NCBI RefSeq assembly: GCF_004283755.1
Contig: NZ_SHMH01000005.1
Span: 186,001-250,000, forward strand
Direction of reading: 5' to 3'
DNA length: 64,000 nucleotides
Source of the DNA: Pseudoxanthomonas winnipegensis
GTDB taxonomy: Bacteria > Pseudomonadota > Gammaproteobacteria > Xanthomonadales > Xanthomonadaceae
Shown: positions 1 to 9,098 of the stretch, piece after piece
Numbering within the stretch: position 1 is the stretch's first letter
Layout of the letters: each line of letters begins with the position of its first letter
Program-made: the position numbers and the translations under genes
The notes under the pieces: model-generated
What the model was told of the DNA's origin: nothing
What the model saw: the letters and a program-made list of their open reading frames with translations, nothing else
Databases searched by the model: none

Positions 1-1
1 C

Positions 2-277
2 GGCCGCTACCGCGAGAGCTTCGAACATCCCAAGGCGATCACGCCCAACCAGGCGCTGGCCTACGACTTCGACCTGCCCAACGCCAACCACACCTTCGGC
101 AAGGGCCACCGGATCATGGTGCAGGTGCAGTCCACGCTGTTCCCGCTGTACGACCGCAACCCGCAGACGTACGTGGACAACATCTTCTTCGCCAAGCCGG
201 GCGACTACCAGAAGGCCACCCAGCGCGTGTGGCATACGCCGCAGCAGCCGAGCTTCATCAGCCTGCCGGTGAAGTAA
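2..277 (+). CDS. CocE/NonD family hydrolase, C-terminal end (partial)
   Basis: Only the last 91 residues are present; the gene enters from the left edge. The visible part matches the C-terminal jelly-roll domain of the CocE/NonD (X-Pro dipeptidyl-peptidase S15, glutaryl-7-ACA acylase) family. It has the opening RYRESF, the segment GKGHRIMVQVQS followed by FPLYDRNPQT, and a DYQKATQ strand before the C-terminus. Family members are serine hydrolases of esters or amides, often exported. The catalytic triad lies upstream and cannot be checked. No + strand terminator with a T-tract follows. Family assignment is fairly safe; substrate is unknown. Confidence 0.8.
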   Translation, partial: GRYRESFEHPKAITPNQALAYDFDLPNANHTFGKGHRIMVQVQSTLFPLYDRNPQTYVDNIFFAKPGDYQKATQRVWHTPQQPSFISLPVK

Positions 278-285
278 GGCGCACG

Positions 286-316
286 AAAAACCCGCAGGCG
301 GCGAGCGCCTGCGGGT
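286..316 (-). terminator. Intrinsic terminator of the TonB-like gene
   Basis: An 11-bp GC-rich stem (290-300 with 306-316, loop of 5) is followed by a run of T when read on the - strand (286-290 are A on +). It sits 30 bases downstream of the - strand stop at 346. It may also block read-through from the convergent hydrolase, but there is no T-tract on the + strand. Confidence 0.75.
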
Positions 317-345
317 CCGGGTTGAAGCGCTGATGCAGGCTTGCC

Positions 346-921
346 TTACTGCGGCGAGAACTCCACCGGCACGCGCACCAGCTGGGCCACGGCCTTGCCA
401 TGGCGCATGGCCGGGCTGAAGCGCCAGTCGCTGGCGGCCTTCAGCGCGGCGCGGTCCAGGTCGCGGTTGCCGCTGCGCTGGGCGATGGTGATCTGCGAGG
501 GCTCGCCACGCGCGTCGACCTGCACGTTGAGCAGCACCGTGCCGCCCTCACCGGCGCGCAGCGCCGACGGCGGATACTTCGGCTGTGTATTGCTGGCCAG
601 CAGGGCCGGGGCGCGATCCGGCGCGACCTTCTTGGCCGGCGCGGCGCGGGTGGACTCGCTACGCTTGGCGACCAGCGGCTGATTCGGACGATCGGCCGCC
701 GCGGAGTCGGCGGTCGGCTGCGTGGCAGGCACCGTGCCGTCGGTCGGCGCGGCCATCTCGGCGCGGCGATCGCCGCTCAGCCACCATGCGCCCGCGGCCA
801 GCACGACCAGCAGCAGCAACCACAGCAGCGGGCGCGCCCCAGGGCGCTGCCCATCCGGCCGCGCGTCGGCGTGTGCGTCGCGCTGGGCCTGGGCATTGAA
901 TTCGGTCTGGGTCTGCGACAT
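346..921 (-). CDS. TonB family (energy transducer) C-terminal domain protein, copy 1
   Basis: A 191-residue inner-membrane-anchored periplasmic protein. One membrane segment lies at about residues 31-48 (LLWLLLLVVLAAGAWW). An Ala/Pro-rich linker follows, then a TonB-like C-terminal domain from about residue 112 (YPPSALRAGEGGTV, RSGNRDLDRAA, WRFSPA). TonB proteins couple the ExbBD proton-driven motor to outer-membrane receptors. No exbB/exbD lies nearby, so it may be an accessory TonB or have another envelope role. It lies 141 bases downstream of a close paralogue (1063-1728) on the same strand and ends at a good terminator. Family is clear; the receptor partner is unknown. Confidence 0.8.
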   Translation of the reverse strand: MSQTQTEFNAQAQRDAHADARPDGQRPGARPLLWLLLLVVLAAGAWWLSGDRRAEMAAPTDGTVPATQPTADSAAADRPNQPLVAKRSESTRAAPAKKVAPDRAPALLASNTQPKYPPSALRAGEGGTVLLNVQVDARGEPSQITIAQRSGNRDLDRAALKAASDWRFSPAMRHGKAVAQLVRVPVEFSPQ

Positions 922-1062
922 GTCAGGACTCCTTGCTAGGCGCCGTTGGCGGCGCGTAGGGGAGTGTCTGCAGCCATTCGTTGCTCACACGTGAGAGGCC
1001 GGTAAAGGCCCGCCATGCTGCACCTGCACGGTTCAGCGATGCGAAACGCGTGGCGTGGGCGC

Positions 1063-1728
1063 TCAGCGCTCCAGGTTGAACTCCACCGGAATGTCCACCG
1101 CGCCCGCCACCGGCTGACCATCGTCGATGGCCGGCTGGAACTTCCACTTGCGCACCGCCTCCATCGCCGCGCGGTCCAGATCGCGCGAGCCACTGCGCCG
1201 GATCAGCGCCACGCCGCCGGGATTGCCCTGCGCATCGACCTGGATGCGCACCATCACCGTGCCGGTCTCGCCCTTGCGCAGCGCGGACGGCGGATAGGTA
1301 GGCGGCGGGCTCTGGCCATCGATCGGCAGGGGCGTGGCGCGGTTCTGCGGCGGCGCGGGGGCGGCCGGCGCGGAGGCGACGGGCGGGGCGGTCTCGCCGC
1401 TGGAAGGGGCGGGGGCGTTCTCCACGACCGGCGCGGGGAACGCGCTGGCGCCGCTGGTGCCCGCGTCGGCCTGCGCCTGCGCGTCGGCCGAGGGCGCCTG
1501 CATGCCGCTGGCGCCCTGGTTGGCGGCCGCCGGCTCGGGCAGCGGCGCGGTGGCCGCCTCGGTGCCGCTCTGGTCGGCCGGCTGGACCGAATAGAAGCTC
1601 TCATCGCCGCGGTTGGACAGCCACACGATGCCGAACAGCAGCAGCCCGGCCACGAACGCCCCCAGGGCGATCCACAGCGCCTTGTGCGGCAGGCGGAAGG
1701 TGAAGGCACGATCGCGGGAGGTGGACAT
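1063..1728 (-). CDS. TonB family C-terminal domain protein, copy 2
   Basis: A 221-residue protein with the same plan as its downstream neighbour. A basic N-terminus precedes a membrane anchor (about residues 18-38), then a long Ala/Pro/Gln linker, then a TonB-like domain (YPPSALRKGETGTV, RSGSRDLDRAA, WKFQPA). The frame stays open upstream through serS on the opposite strand, but ATG 1728 is chosen because the protein then begins just before the membrane anchor and leaves the divergent serS promoter region free. The shared YPPSALR and RSG(N/S)RDLDRAA blocks point to tandem duplication. The linker is longer than in copy 1. Confidence 0.8.
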   Translation of the reverse strand: MSTSRDRAFTFRLPHKALWIALGAFVAGLLLFGIVWLSNRGDESFYSVQPADQSGTEAATAPLPEPAAANQGASGMQAPSADAQAQADAGTSGASAFPAPVVENAPAPSSGETAPPVASAPAAPAPPQNRATPLPIDGQSPPPTYPPSALRKGETGTVMVRIQVDAQGNPGGVALIRRSGSRDLDRAAMEAVRKWKFQPAIDDGQPVAGAVDIPVEFNLER

Positions 1729-1746
1729 GGTGCGGGCAGGGCGTGA

Positions 1747-3156
<1,410 letters not shown>

Positions 3157-3372
3157 GCCCGCAGCGGCGGCCATGTCCGCGTGCGCGCCGCCATGTGCGG
3201 CCGCGCGCCAAGCTGTGTCAGCGCCGCCACGTGTGAACCCCCGGCAAGCGTCCGCCGCGCGCGGGCTTGCCTGACATTTCCGACAGGATTATCAAGCGCG
3301 GGCGTCCTCGGCCGCGCTCGATCCGGGCGCCTCGCCGCCGGCGCATTCGTCCTCAATCGGAAGGTCATTGTC

Positions 3373-3612
3373 ATGAACACCAAGCAGCTGCTGCAGATCG
3401 CGACCCTCGGCGCCGCCCTGGCGCTGGGCACCACCGCCTTCGCCAAGACCCACACCGGCACCGCGCAGACCCATCACTGCAAGCTCGCCGACGGCAGCAC
3501 CGACACCAGCAAGACCCACAAGCAGTGCACCGCGGCCAAGGGCACCTGGGCCAAGGACGCCGCCGCGCCCGCCGCCGCCCCGGCGCCCGCGCCCACCAGC
3601 ACCAGCAACTGA
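3373..3612 (+). CDS. Small exported protein of unknown function
   Basis: A 79-residue protein. It has a clear signal peptide (MNTKQLLQ, then an Ala/Leu core, cleavage likely after TTAFA near residue 24). The short mature domain holds two Cys (HHCKLADG and KQCTAAKG), which could form one disulphide, and an Ala/Pro tail. AAGG of an SD-like sequence precedes ATG 3373. A 216-base gap separates it from serS, so it probably has its own promoter. I do not recognise a family; a periplasmic location is inferred from the signal peptide only. Confidence 0.65.
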   Translation: MNTKQLLQIATLGAALALGTTAFAKTHTGTAQTHHCKLADGSTDTSKTHKQCTAAKGTWAKDAAAPAAAPAPAPTSTSN

Positions 3613-3780
3613 CGCCAGCTGAAGGCCACGCGTCGCGCCTGGCGGGCGCGTGGCCCTGGGGCAGGGGCGATTGGCCCACCGACGGGGCGAAGAATCCCAC
3701 CCCATTTGGTCCGTTTTCGTTGCATGGGCAAAAATGCGGGTGTTAAATACCCTGAATCGTTCCAGATTCGGGATGGCGCC

Positions 3781-4752
3781 ATGCAGGACCTCAACGACCT
3801 CTACTACTTCGCCATGGTCGTCGACCACGGCGGTTTCGCCGCTGCCGAGCGCGCGCTCGGCATCCCCAAGTCGCGTCTGAGCCGGCGCATCAGCCAGCTG
3901 GAGACCGACATGGGCGTGCGCCTGCTGCAGCGCTCCACGCGCCGCTTCGCGGTCACCGACGTGGGCATGAGCGTGCACCGCCACGCCCAGACCATGCTGG
4001 CCGAGGCCCAGGCCGCCCGCGAGGTGGTCGACCGCCTCTCGGCCGAGCCGCGCGGCGTGGTCCGCGTCAGCGTTCCGGTGGCGGTGGCGCAGATGCAGTT
4101 GCCCAAGATCCTGCCGGCCTTCCTGGACAAGTACCCCAAGGTGCGCCTGCAGCTGCACGTCAACAACCGCCGCGTGGACATCATCAACGAGGGCTACGAC
4201 GTGGCCCTGCGCGTGCGCGCCAAGCTCGACGACGACGGCAGCCTGGTGATGCGCAGCTTCGGCCAGATCCAGGAACTGCTGGTGGCCAGCCCCAAGTACC
4301 TGCAGCGCGCCGGCCGCCCGCAGGCGCCGGAAGACCTGGCCCAGCACGTGACCATGTCGATGAGCGAGGACGAGGCGCGCCAGCGCTGGGAGCTGCACGG
4401 CCCCAACGGCGAGGTGCGCAAGATCGAGCTGCAGCCGCGCCTGGCCGGCTTCGACTTTCCCCTGCTCAAGGCGCTGGCCAAGGACGGCTACGGCATCACC
4501 ATGCTGCCCGAGACCGTCTGCGCCGACGCGGTGCGCAGCGGCGAGCTGGAAGTGGTGCTGCCGGAATGGTCGCTGCCGCAGGGCATCTGCCACGCGGTGT
4601 TCGCCTCGCGCCGCGGCCTGCTGCCGGCCGTGCGCGTGTTCATCGACTACCTGGCCGAACACCTGCCGCAGCAGATTGAGGAGTCGCGCCTGGACTGCGG
4701 CGGCAAGTGCACCGAGCGCCTGGTCGAACTGGGCCTGCGCAAGGCCTCCTGA
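3781..4752 (+). CDS. LysR family transcriptional regulator
   Basis: A 323-residue protein. The N-terminal winged helix-turn-helix (about residues 1-60) contains FAAAERALGIPKSRLSRRI. The LysR substrate-binding domain follows (about 90-295; RGVVRVSVPVAVAQ onwards). The C-terminal extension of about 25 residues contains two Cys (LDCGGKCTERL). An upstream in-frame start would add 25 residues, but MQDLNDLYYFAMVV is the typical LysR opening. There is no divergent partner gene, so the target is not suggested by context. Confidence 0.9.
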   Translation: MQDLNDLYYFAMVVDHGGFAAAERALGIPKSRLSRRISQLETDMGVRLLQRSTRRFAVTDVGMSVHRHAQTMLAEAQAAREVVDRLSAEPRGVVRVSVPVAVAQMQLPKILPAFLDKYPKVRLQLHVNNRRVDIINEGYDVALRVRAKLDDDGSLVMRSFGQIQELLVASPKYLQRAGRPQAPEDLAQHVTMSMSEDEARQRWELHGPNGEVRKIELQPRLAGFDFPLLKALAKDGYGITMLPETVCADAVRSGELEVVLPEWSLPQGICHAVFASRRGLLPAVRVFIDYLAEHLPQQIEESRLDCGGKCTERLVELGLRKAS

Positions 4753-4859
4753 CCCGCACGCCGCGCGCGGCTACACCTGCGCCCGCGGCCCATGCGAGAA
4801 TGCGACGCCCGGCCCCCAGGCCGGGCGTTCTGCTGTCGGGCCAAGCCCGACACGCACCT

Positions 4860-4949
4860 GGAGAGATGGCCGAGCGGTTTAAGGCACCGGTCTTGAAAAC
4901 CGGCGAAGGGTCAAACCTTCCGTGGGTTCGAATCCCACTCTCTCCGCCA
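4860..4949 (+). tRNA. tRNA-Ser(TGA)
   Basis: A 90-nt class II tRNA with a long variable arm. The acceptor stem GGAGAGA pairs with the 3' strand and CCA is encoded (4947-4949). The anticodon loop CTTGAAA gives anticodon TGA at 4894-4896. The T arm GGGTTCGAATCCC is intact. It decodes UCA and other UCN codons. The gene immediately precedes an AT-richer islet, a common insertion position, but I found no second copy of its 3' end downstream. Confidence 0.97.
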
Positions 4950-5064
4950 TTCCCCGCCGATTGCCGCACAAAATGAGAAGGATTTTCCTTAACCTGAGCT
5001 TGGAACTAGCTAAGTGCGTTCCGCACATGTAGTCAAAGGCCGCGACCGGCCATACGAGTAAGTG

Positions 5065-5913
5065 ATGACTAGTACCGATCCCTTCACAATTCCCGGATGG
5101 AAAGCGTTGCATCGCGAGGCTTCGCTGGTCAGCCAGATAATAGGCTCCGGTGCCACCGCGTTGGGGCGTGCGAGTTATGGCAGCGGCTTTGGCGAATACT
5201 ATACCGCATTTTTCGGGCTTTCGATCGGGATCGAACGCTTAGCGAAACTCATTTTGGTTGCGGACTACGCGCTTGATCATGGCGGAGCCCTACCGAGTCA
5301 GGCTGAGGTTCGGAAATACGGTCACCGATTGAAAGAGTTAATCAGCAAAGTCGCTCAGATCGCAACCAAACGCGGCATCTCTGTTCCCTATCTGCTGCCG
5401 ACTAACTCAATCTGCTCTGCAGTGATAGAATGCCTAGACGCGTTTTCTGATGCATCGAAAGGGCGATACGCTAACTTTGAAGCACTCGGAAACCCCAACT
5501 TTAATGCTGTGAATGAGCCGGTCAACAAATGGTGGACAGAGGTCGTCGAGCCAATACTAGAAAAGCATTATCGCGGAAAACGTTCTGAGAACGAAGTGAA
5601 GCGTAGGGCCGCGATTATAAATGCTATGCTTGGTGACATGACCTTTGTTCTTCACACGAGCGAGACCGGGACGGTCATGTCGGACATGGAAACCGCTTCG
5701 GAGCGCACTGGACAGACGAAATGGGCGCAGAAGTATGGGCGCTTTTACACACTTTCGGTCGTCAGATGGCTCTCTCATATTTTTAACGAAATGACTCACG
5801 CGGCCGGTTACCAGCCGGGATTGGACAGTCTGTTTGGACACTATGAGTTTTTCCAAACGTACACGGTCGATGACCACTTTTTGCTGACACGAAAGGTCTG
5901 GCCCCTCATCTAA
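5065..5913 (+). CDS. Orphan protein in an AT-rich islet behind tRNA-Ser; weak HEPN-like character
   Basis: A 282-residue, predicted soluble, largely helical protein. Codon choice is visibly more A/T-rich than in neighbours, suggesting recent transfer. The segment at about residues 49-100 (IGIERLAKLIL ... KYGHRLKELISKV) recalls HEPN/AbiV-type helical proteins, which are often RNases or defence components. However, the canonical R-x4-6-H motif is not convincingly present. A second helical block lies near the C-terminus (VVRWLSHIFNEMTHAA). There is no signal peptide or membrane segment. GTG 5062 directly precedes ATG 5065, and neither has a strong SD. Function unknown. Confidence 0.6.
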   Translation: MTSTDPFTIPGWKALHREASLVSQIIGSGATALGRASYGSGFGEYYTAFFGLSIGIERLAKLILVADYALDHGGALPSQAEVRKYGHRLKELISKVAQIATKRGISVPYLLPTNSICSAVIECLDAFSDASKGRYANFEALGNPNFNAVNEPVNKWWTEVVEPILEKHYRGKRSENEVKRRAAIINAMLGDMTFVLHTSETGTVMSDMETASERTGQTKWAQKYGRFYTLSVVRWLSHIFNEMTHAAGYQPGLDSLFGHYEFFQTYTVDDHFLLTRKVWPLI

Positions 5914-6281
5914 TTCGCGCCCCGTTATCGTGGCCGCCACAGACAAGTCGGTAACTTGATGGCGAGCCGAGCAAAAATGGAGACGGAAGCTACCATAGCT
6001 GCATACTTGATGGAGCCCCAACTAAACTGGGATTGATTGCCCCTTGGGCACAGCGAAAAGCGGGGTCAGAGTGTATTTCCTAGGGGCAGTGCTAACGAAT
6101 GCTCGGGGCGGGGACTGCACTCTGACTACGGTTTCTTAACCACATCACCATCTCGGCAAGGCTGGCGCAGCTGCGTATTGCAGCCGCGTATTGTTGAAAA
6201 GAAGAAGAGCGGCGCCGGTAAATCCGCGGCCGGCTGGCGGCGACTATATTGATGCGCTGTGATATGCGACGGCGCTGTGCC
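5914..6281. other. Gene-poor remainder of the tRNA-Ser islet
   Basis: These 368 bases lie between the orphan gene and the convergent GST gene. I see no supported gene: the 71-codon frame at 6037 has no SD and no recognisable protein. The stretch contains a GTCAGAGTG / CACTCTGAC inverted pair (6065-6126). It looks like eroded mobile DNA. Confidence 0.5.
6065..6126. repeat. Inverted repeat GTCAGAGTG...CACTCTGAC, likely REP/mobile remnant
   Basis: Nine-base perfect arms at 6065-6073 and 6118-6126 flank 44 bases. The left arm is preceded by GCGGGG, recalling the GGGGTCAGAGTG end motifs that flank RAYT/REP-type elements in gammaproteobacteria. No transposase is present, so it is best read as a remnant. 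Confidence 0.4.
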
Positions 6282-6950
6282 TCAACGAACAGGAATGTTG
6301 GCGAAATTGGTTCGTTCGCGCTCCGCGCGCCCGACGGCCATGGCGCGTCGCACGGCCGGCCTTGCCATCACGGTGTCGAACCAGGCTTTCAGGCGGGGGA
6401 AGTGTGCGAGGTCCTGGCCCTGCTTGGCGTGCGGCACGATCCAGCCCACGCACGCCATGTCGGCGATCGAGTATTCGCCGGCGAGGTAGTCGCGATCCGC
6501 CAGGCGGCGCTCGAGCACGCCGTAAAGGCGTGCGACCTCGCGGGTGTAGCGTGCGATCGCGTAATCGATGGCTTCGGGCGCGTACTGTCGGAAGTGATGG
6601 GCTTGGCCGGCCATCGGGCCGAGCCCGCCGACCTGCCAGAACAGCCATTGGTCGACCTCCACACGCTGCCGCTCGTCGCCTGGATAGAAGCGCCGGAACT
6701 TGCGGCCCAGGTACTGCAGGATGGCGCCGGACTCGAAGATCGAGAGCGGTGCTCCGTCCGGCCCTTGGGGGTCGACCAGCGCCGGAATGCGGTTGTTGGG
6801 CGAGATCCGCAGGAACGCGGGCGCGAACTGCTCGCCCTTGGTGATGTCGACGAAGTTCACCCGATAGGGGACGCCAAGCTCCTCCAGCATGAGGGTGATC
6901 TTCCAGCCGTTGGGCGTCGGCCAGTAGTGCAGTTCAAGCGCATCGCTCAT
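6282..6950 (-). CDS. yfcG: YfcG/YghU-type glutathione S-transferase family protein
   Basis: A 222-residue cytosolic protein with an N-terminal thioredoxin fold and C-terminal helical domain. It is close to Escherichia coli YfcG, a glutathione-dependent disulphide-bond reductase. It shares WPTPNGWKITL (the active-site Thr/Asn near residues 12-14), RISPNNRIPALVD, SIFESGAILQYL and WLFWQVGGLGPM. It lies 17 bases downstream of a second GST on the same strand, so the two are probably co-transcribed. Its 3' end runs into the islet. Confidence 0.88.
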   Translation of the reverse strand: MSDALELHYWPTPNGWKITLMLEELGVPYRVNFVDITKGEQFAPAFLRISPNNRIPALVDPQGPDGAPLSIFESGAILQYLGRKFRRFYPGDERQRVEVDQWLFWQVGGLGPMAGQAHHFRQYAPEAIDYAIARYTREVARLYGVLERRLADRDYLAGEYSIADMACVGWIVPHAKQGQDLAHFPRLKAWFDTVMARPAVRRAMAVGRAERERTNFANIPVR

Positions 6951-6967
6951 CCGCGCGCTCCACGCCG

Positions 6968-7582
6968 TCACGCATAGGGAAAGGCGGTGAAGGCCTCGGT
7001 GGCCTCCGCGTGGGCGGAGAGACGCGAGAGCGCAGGATAGGCCTCCGCGTCGATGATCTCGGGCAGCATCTCGCGCGAGAAGCGGAAGGCGACGGCGCTG
7101 GTGACATCCGCCTGGAGCGGCCGGCCATCGAACAGCCAGGGATCGGCGCGATCCACTTCGGCTTCGAGCAGGCGATAGGCGGCCACCAGCTGACCCTGGA
7201 CGCGATCGACCCAGGGTTGATGCTGCTTCTCGGCCGGACGCAGGTTGCGCTCGTAGACGATCTGCACGGTCTTCTCGCAGGCCGCGAGCGCCAGGCCGAT
7301 GACGCGCTGCGAGCGGACGTAGGCGTCCATTGCATTCGGGATGAGCCGCAGGTCGGGGGCTGCCAGCCGCTCGCCGAGATCGAGGATCAGGCCGGAGTCG
7401 ATCAGGATGGTTCCGTCGTCGGTGACCAGCGTCGGCGCCTTCACGATCGGATTGATCGAGGCAAAGGCGTCGAAGGTCGAGAACACCGACAGCGGCTGAT
7501 GGTCGAAACGCAGTCCCTGGAAAGAGAAGGAGATCGCGACGCGGCGCACGTAGGGAGAATCCAGCAATCCGATCAGCTGCAT
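6968..7582 (-). CDS. Glutathione S-transferase family protein
   Basis: A 204-residue GST. The N-terminal thioredoxin-like domain begins MQLIGLLDSPYVRRVAI, with Ser9 the probable activating residue, and contains IVKAPTLVTDDG. The all-helical C-terminal domain follows. ATG 7582 is chosen over a longer frame (start 7657) because GST domains begin at MQLIG; GGAAAAGGAAC upstream can act as SD. It is the first gene of a two-gene operon with yfcG, transcribed divergently from a GlxA-type regulator, which suggests local control. Substrate unknown. Confidence 0.85.
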   Translation of the reverse strand: MQLIGLLDSPYVRRVAISFSFQGLRFDHQPLSVFSTFDAFASINPIVKAPTLVTDDGTILIDSGLILDLGERLAAPDLRLIPNAMDAYVRSQRVIGLALAACEKTVQIVYERNLRPAEKQHQPWVDRVQGQLVAAYRLLEAEVDRADPWLFDGRPLQADVTSAVAFRFSREMLPEIIDAEAYPALSRLSAHAEATEAFTAFPYA

Positions 7583-7667
7583 GGGGGCGTGTTCCTTTTC
7601 CGGGTTGGCGTCGTGGGGCGTGACCTCTTCGATATCGGCAAGGTAGCGAGCGGGCAACCGCGTTGTA

Positions 7668-7686
7668 AGTGGCCGGATTCGCCACT
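7668..7686. promoter_or_regulatory. Candidate operator between GST operon and GlxA-type regulator
   Basis: A perfect inverted repeat AGTGGC-N7-GCCACT lies 13 bases before the regulator start and 86 bases from the GST start. Its position in a 116-base divergent gap suits a binding site for the adjacent AraC-family protein, but no experiment supports it. Confidence 0.35.
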
Positions 7687-7698
7687 ATCGTAAGGATC

Positions 7699-8679
7699 AT
7701 GCCAAATGATGCCGGGCCGCTTGTCGTCATCCCCGTCCACGACGCGCTGTGCACGTTCGAGTTCGGCTGCGCCTTCGAGGTGTTCGGCCTGTCGCGCCCG
7801 GAGATGGGGCCGGGCTGGTATCGCTGCCGCACCGCGGCGGTCGAGCCGTCACCGATCCGCGGCGCGGGTGGCCTGCGGCTCGAGGCGGACGGCGGACTGG
7901 AGCTGCTCGAGGCCGCCGATACGATCGTGATCCCGGGTTGGCGTGGCGCGGATGCGGCCGCGCCTCCCGCGTTTCTCGAAGGGCTGCGCCGGGCGAGCGC
8001 GGCGGGCACCCGGATCGTCTCGATCTGTGGCGCGGCCTTCGTGCTGGCGCAGGCGGGCCTGCTCGCGGGCAGGCGGGCGACGACCCATTGGCATCACCTC
8101 ACCACGCTGGCATCGCGCTATCCGGACATCGTGGTCGAGCCGGATGCGCTTTACGTCGATGAGGGCGACATCCTCACCTCGGCCGGAAGCGCCGCCGGCC
8201 TGGACCTGTGCATCCACATCGTGCGCAAGGATTTTGGCGCCAAGGTCGCCAACAGCGTCGCGCGCCGCCTGGTCGTCGCCGCGCACAGGGACGGTGGCCA
8301 AGCGCAATTCATCGAGCGGCCGCTTCCGCCGCCCTCGGGCGCAAGGCTGTCGGAGCTGCTCGAAACGATCCAGCGTCGGCTCGACGAGAAATGGACGGTC
8401 GAGCGCATGGCGGCCGAAGCGCTCGTCAGCAGCCGCACCCTGCAACGCCATCTGCGTGAGGCGACCGGGCTTGCCCCGGGGGAGTGGCTGCAGCGCCAGC
8501 GCGTGCACTACGCCCGCGATCTGCTGGAGGAGACGAGCCTGTCGGTCGAGGAGATCGCCATGCGCGCCGGTTTCGGGACGGCCACCAATTTTCGCCAGCA
8601 CTTCCGCGCCGCCACCGGCCTGCCGCCGGCCACCTATCGAAGCCGCTTCCATCGCGATGCGGAGGCACGCGCTCGATAG
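7699..8679 (+). CDS. GlxA family transcriptional regulator (DJ-1/PfpI plus AraC HTH)
   Basis: A 326-residue regulator of the FtrA/GlxA type. The N-terminal DJ-1/PfpI-like domain (about residues 8-185) has the nucleophile-elbow-like SICGAAFVLAQ. The C-terminal AraC double helix-turn-helix (about 215-320) contains AAEALVSSRTLQRHLREATG and IAMRAGFGTATNFRQHFRAATG. TAAGGA (7691-7696) is the SD for ATG 7699; the longer frame from 7669 lacks one. It is divergent from the GST pair and probably controls them. Confidence 0.9.
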   Translation: MPNDAGPLVVIPVHDALCTFEFGCAFEVFGLSRPEMGPGWYRCRTAAVEPSPIRGAGGLRLEADGGLELLEAADTIVIPGWRGADAAAPPAFLEGLRRASAAGTRIVSICGAAFVLAQAGLLAGRRATTHWHHLTTLASRYPDIVVEPDALYVDEGDILTSAGSAAGLDLCIHIVRKDFGAKVANSVARRLVVAAHRDGGQAQFIERPLPPPSGARLSELLETIQRRLDEKWTVERMAAEALVSSRTLQRHLREATGLAPGEWLQRQRVHYARDLLEETSLSVEEIAMRAGFGTATNFRQHFRAATGLPPATYRSRFHRDAEARAR

Positions 8680-8704
8680 GTCGGGACGCGGCCGTAGAAA
8701 CAGG

Positions 8705-8735
8705 AAAGCCCTTGGCGGCCAAGGGCTTTGTCTTG
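8705..8735 (+). terminator. Terminator after GlxA-type regulator
   Basis: An 11-bp stem (8705-8715 with 8719-8729, 3-base loop) is followed by a short T-rich stretch, 25 bases after the stop codon. The U tail is weak but the stem is strong. Confidence 0.6.
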
Positions 8736-8757
8736 CATCACTGCTCGCGAGCCTGAT

Positions 8758-8790
8758 CCGACCCGCCACGCGCGGTGCGTGGCGGGTCGG
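8758..8790 (-). terminator. Strong GC hairpin downstream of the Pro-rich lipoprotein gene
   Basis: A perfect 14-bp stem (8758-8771 with 8777-8790, 5-base loop) stands 10 bases beyond the - strand stop at 8800. It lacks a T-tract on either strand, so it may be a pausing or RNA-stabilising hairpin rather than a complete intrinsic terminator. Confidence 0.45.
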
Positions 8791-8799
8791 TCCGCAGCG

Positions 8800-8994
8800 T
8801 TACGGAGTCTGCGTCGGCGGCGTTGGCGCCTCCGGCGGCGGCGGTGCCATCTCGGGCGGCGGCGGGGGCGGCTGTCGGTCGCCGTGGGCGTGCGGCGGGG
8901 GCGGCGGCGGGCCGTCAGGGCGGGGGTGGGGGGCGCAGGCGGCCAGCGCGAGACACGCTGCGGCCATGAACACGGACGAGCGAACGAGGCGCAT
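8800..8994 (-). CDS. Small proline-rich lipoprotein
   Basis: A 64-residue protein. It has a lipoprotein signal peptide with lipobox LAAC (Cys20). The 44-residue mature part is about half proline (three separate poly-Pro runs) with a few His/Glu. ATG 8994 is chosen because the signal peptide then starts MRLVRSS; a further start at 9021 would give an over-long n-region. Such tails can span the periplasm as extended rods. No family recognised; membrane attachment is inferred from the lipobox. Confidence 0.6.
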   Translation of the reverse strand: MRLVRSSVFMAAACLALAACAPHPRPDGPPPPPPHAHGDRQPPPPPPEMAPPPPEAPTPPTQTP

Positions 8995-9098
8995 ATCGGT
9001 TCCTTGGGTGGTCGGGCGCATCGACCCTATCGGCGGTTCCGTGTACGCGGGGTCAGCACGGTTTGCCGGGCTGTGTCAGCCCGCATGCCGACTGGCTT

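Noticed and set aside
5065-5913. A firm call of the orphan as a HEPN ribonuclease.
   Set aside because: Only a local helical resemblance is visible; R-x3-H strings occur, but the canonical R-x4-6-H motif does not.
6037-6252. A 71-codon frame in the tRNA-Ser islet.
   Set aside because: No SD, no recognisable motif, and it overlaps the REP-like inverted repeat.
4950-6281. A second copy of the tRNA-Ser 3' end that would mark the islet as an integrated element.
   Set aside because: I read through the region and found no match to the T-arm/acceptor sequence; there is also no integrase.
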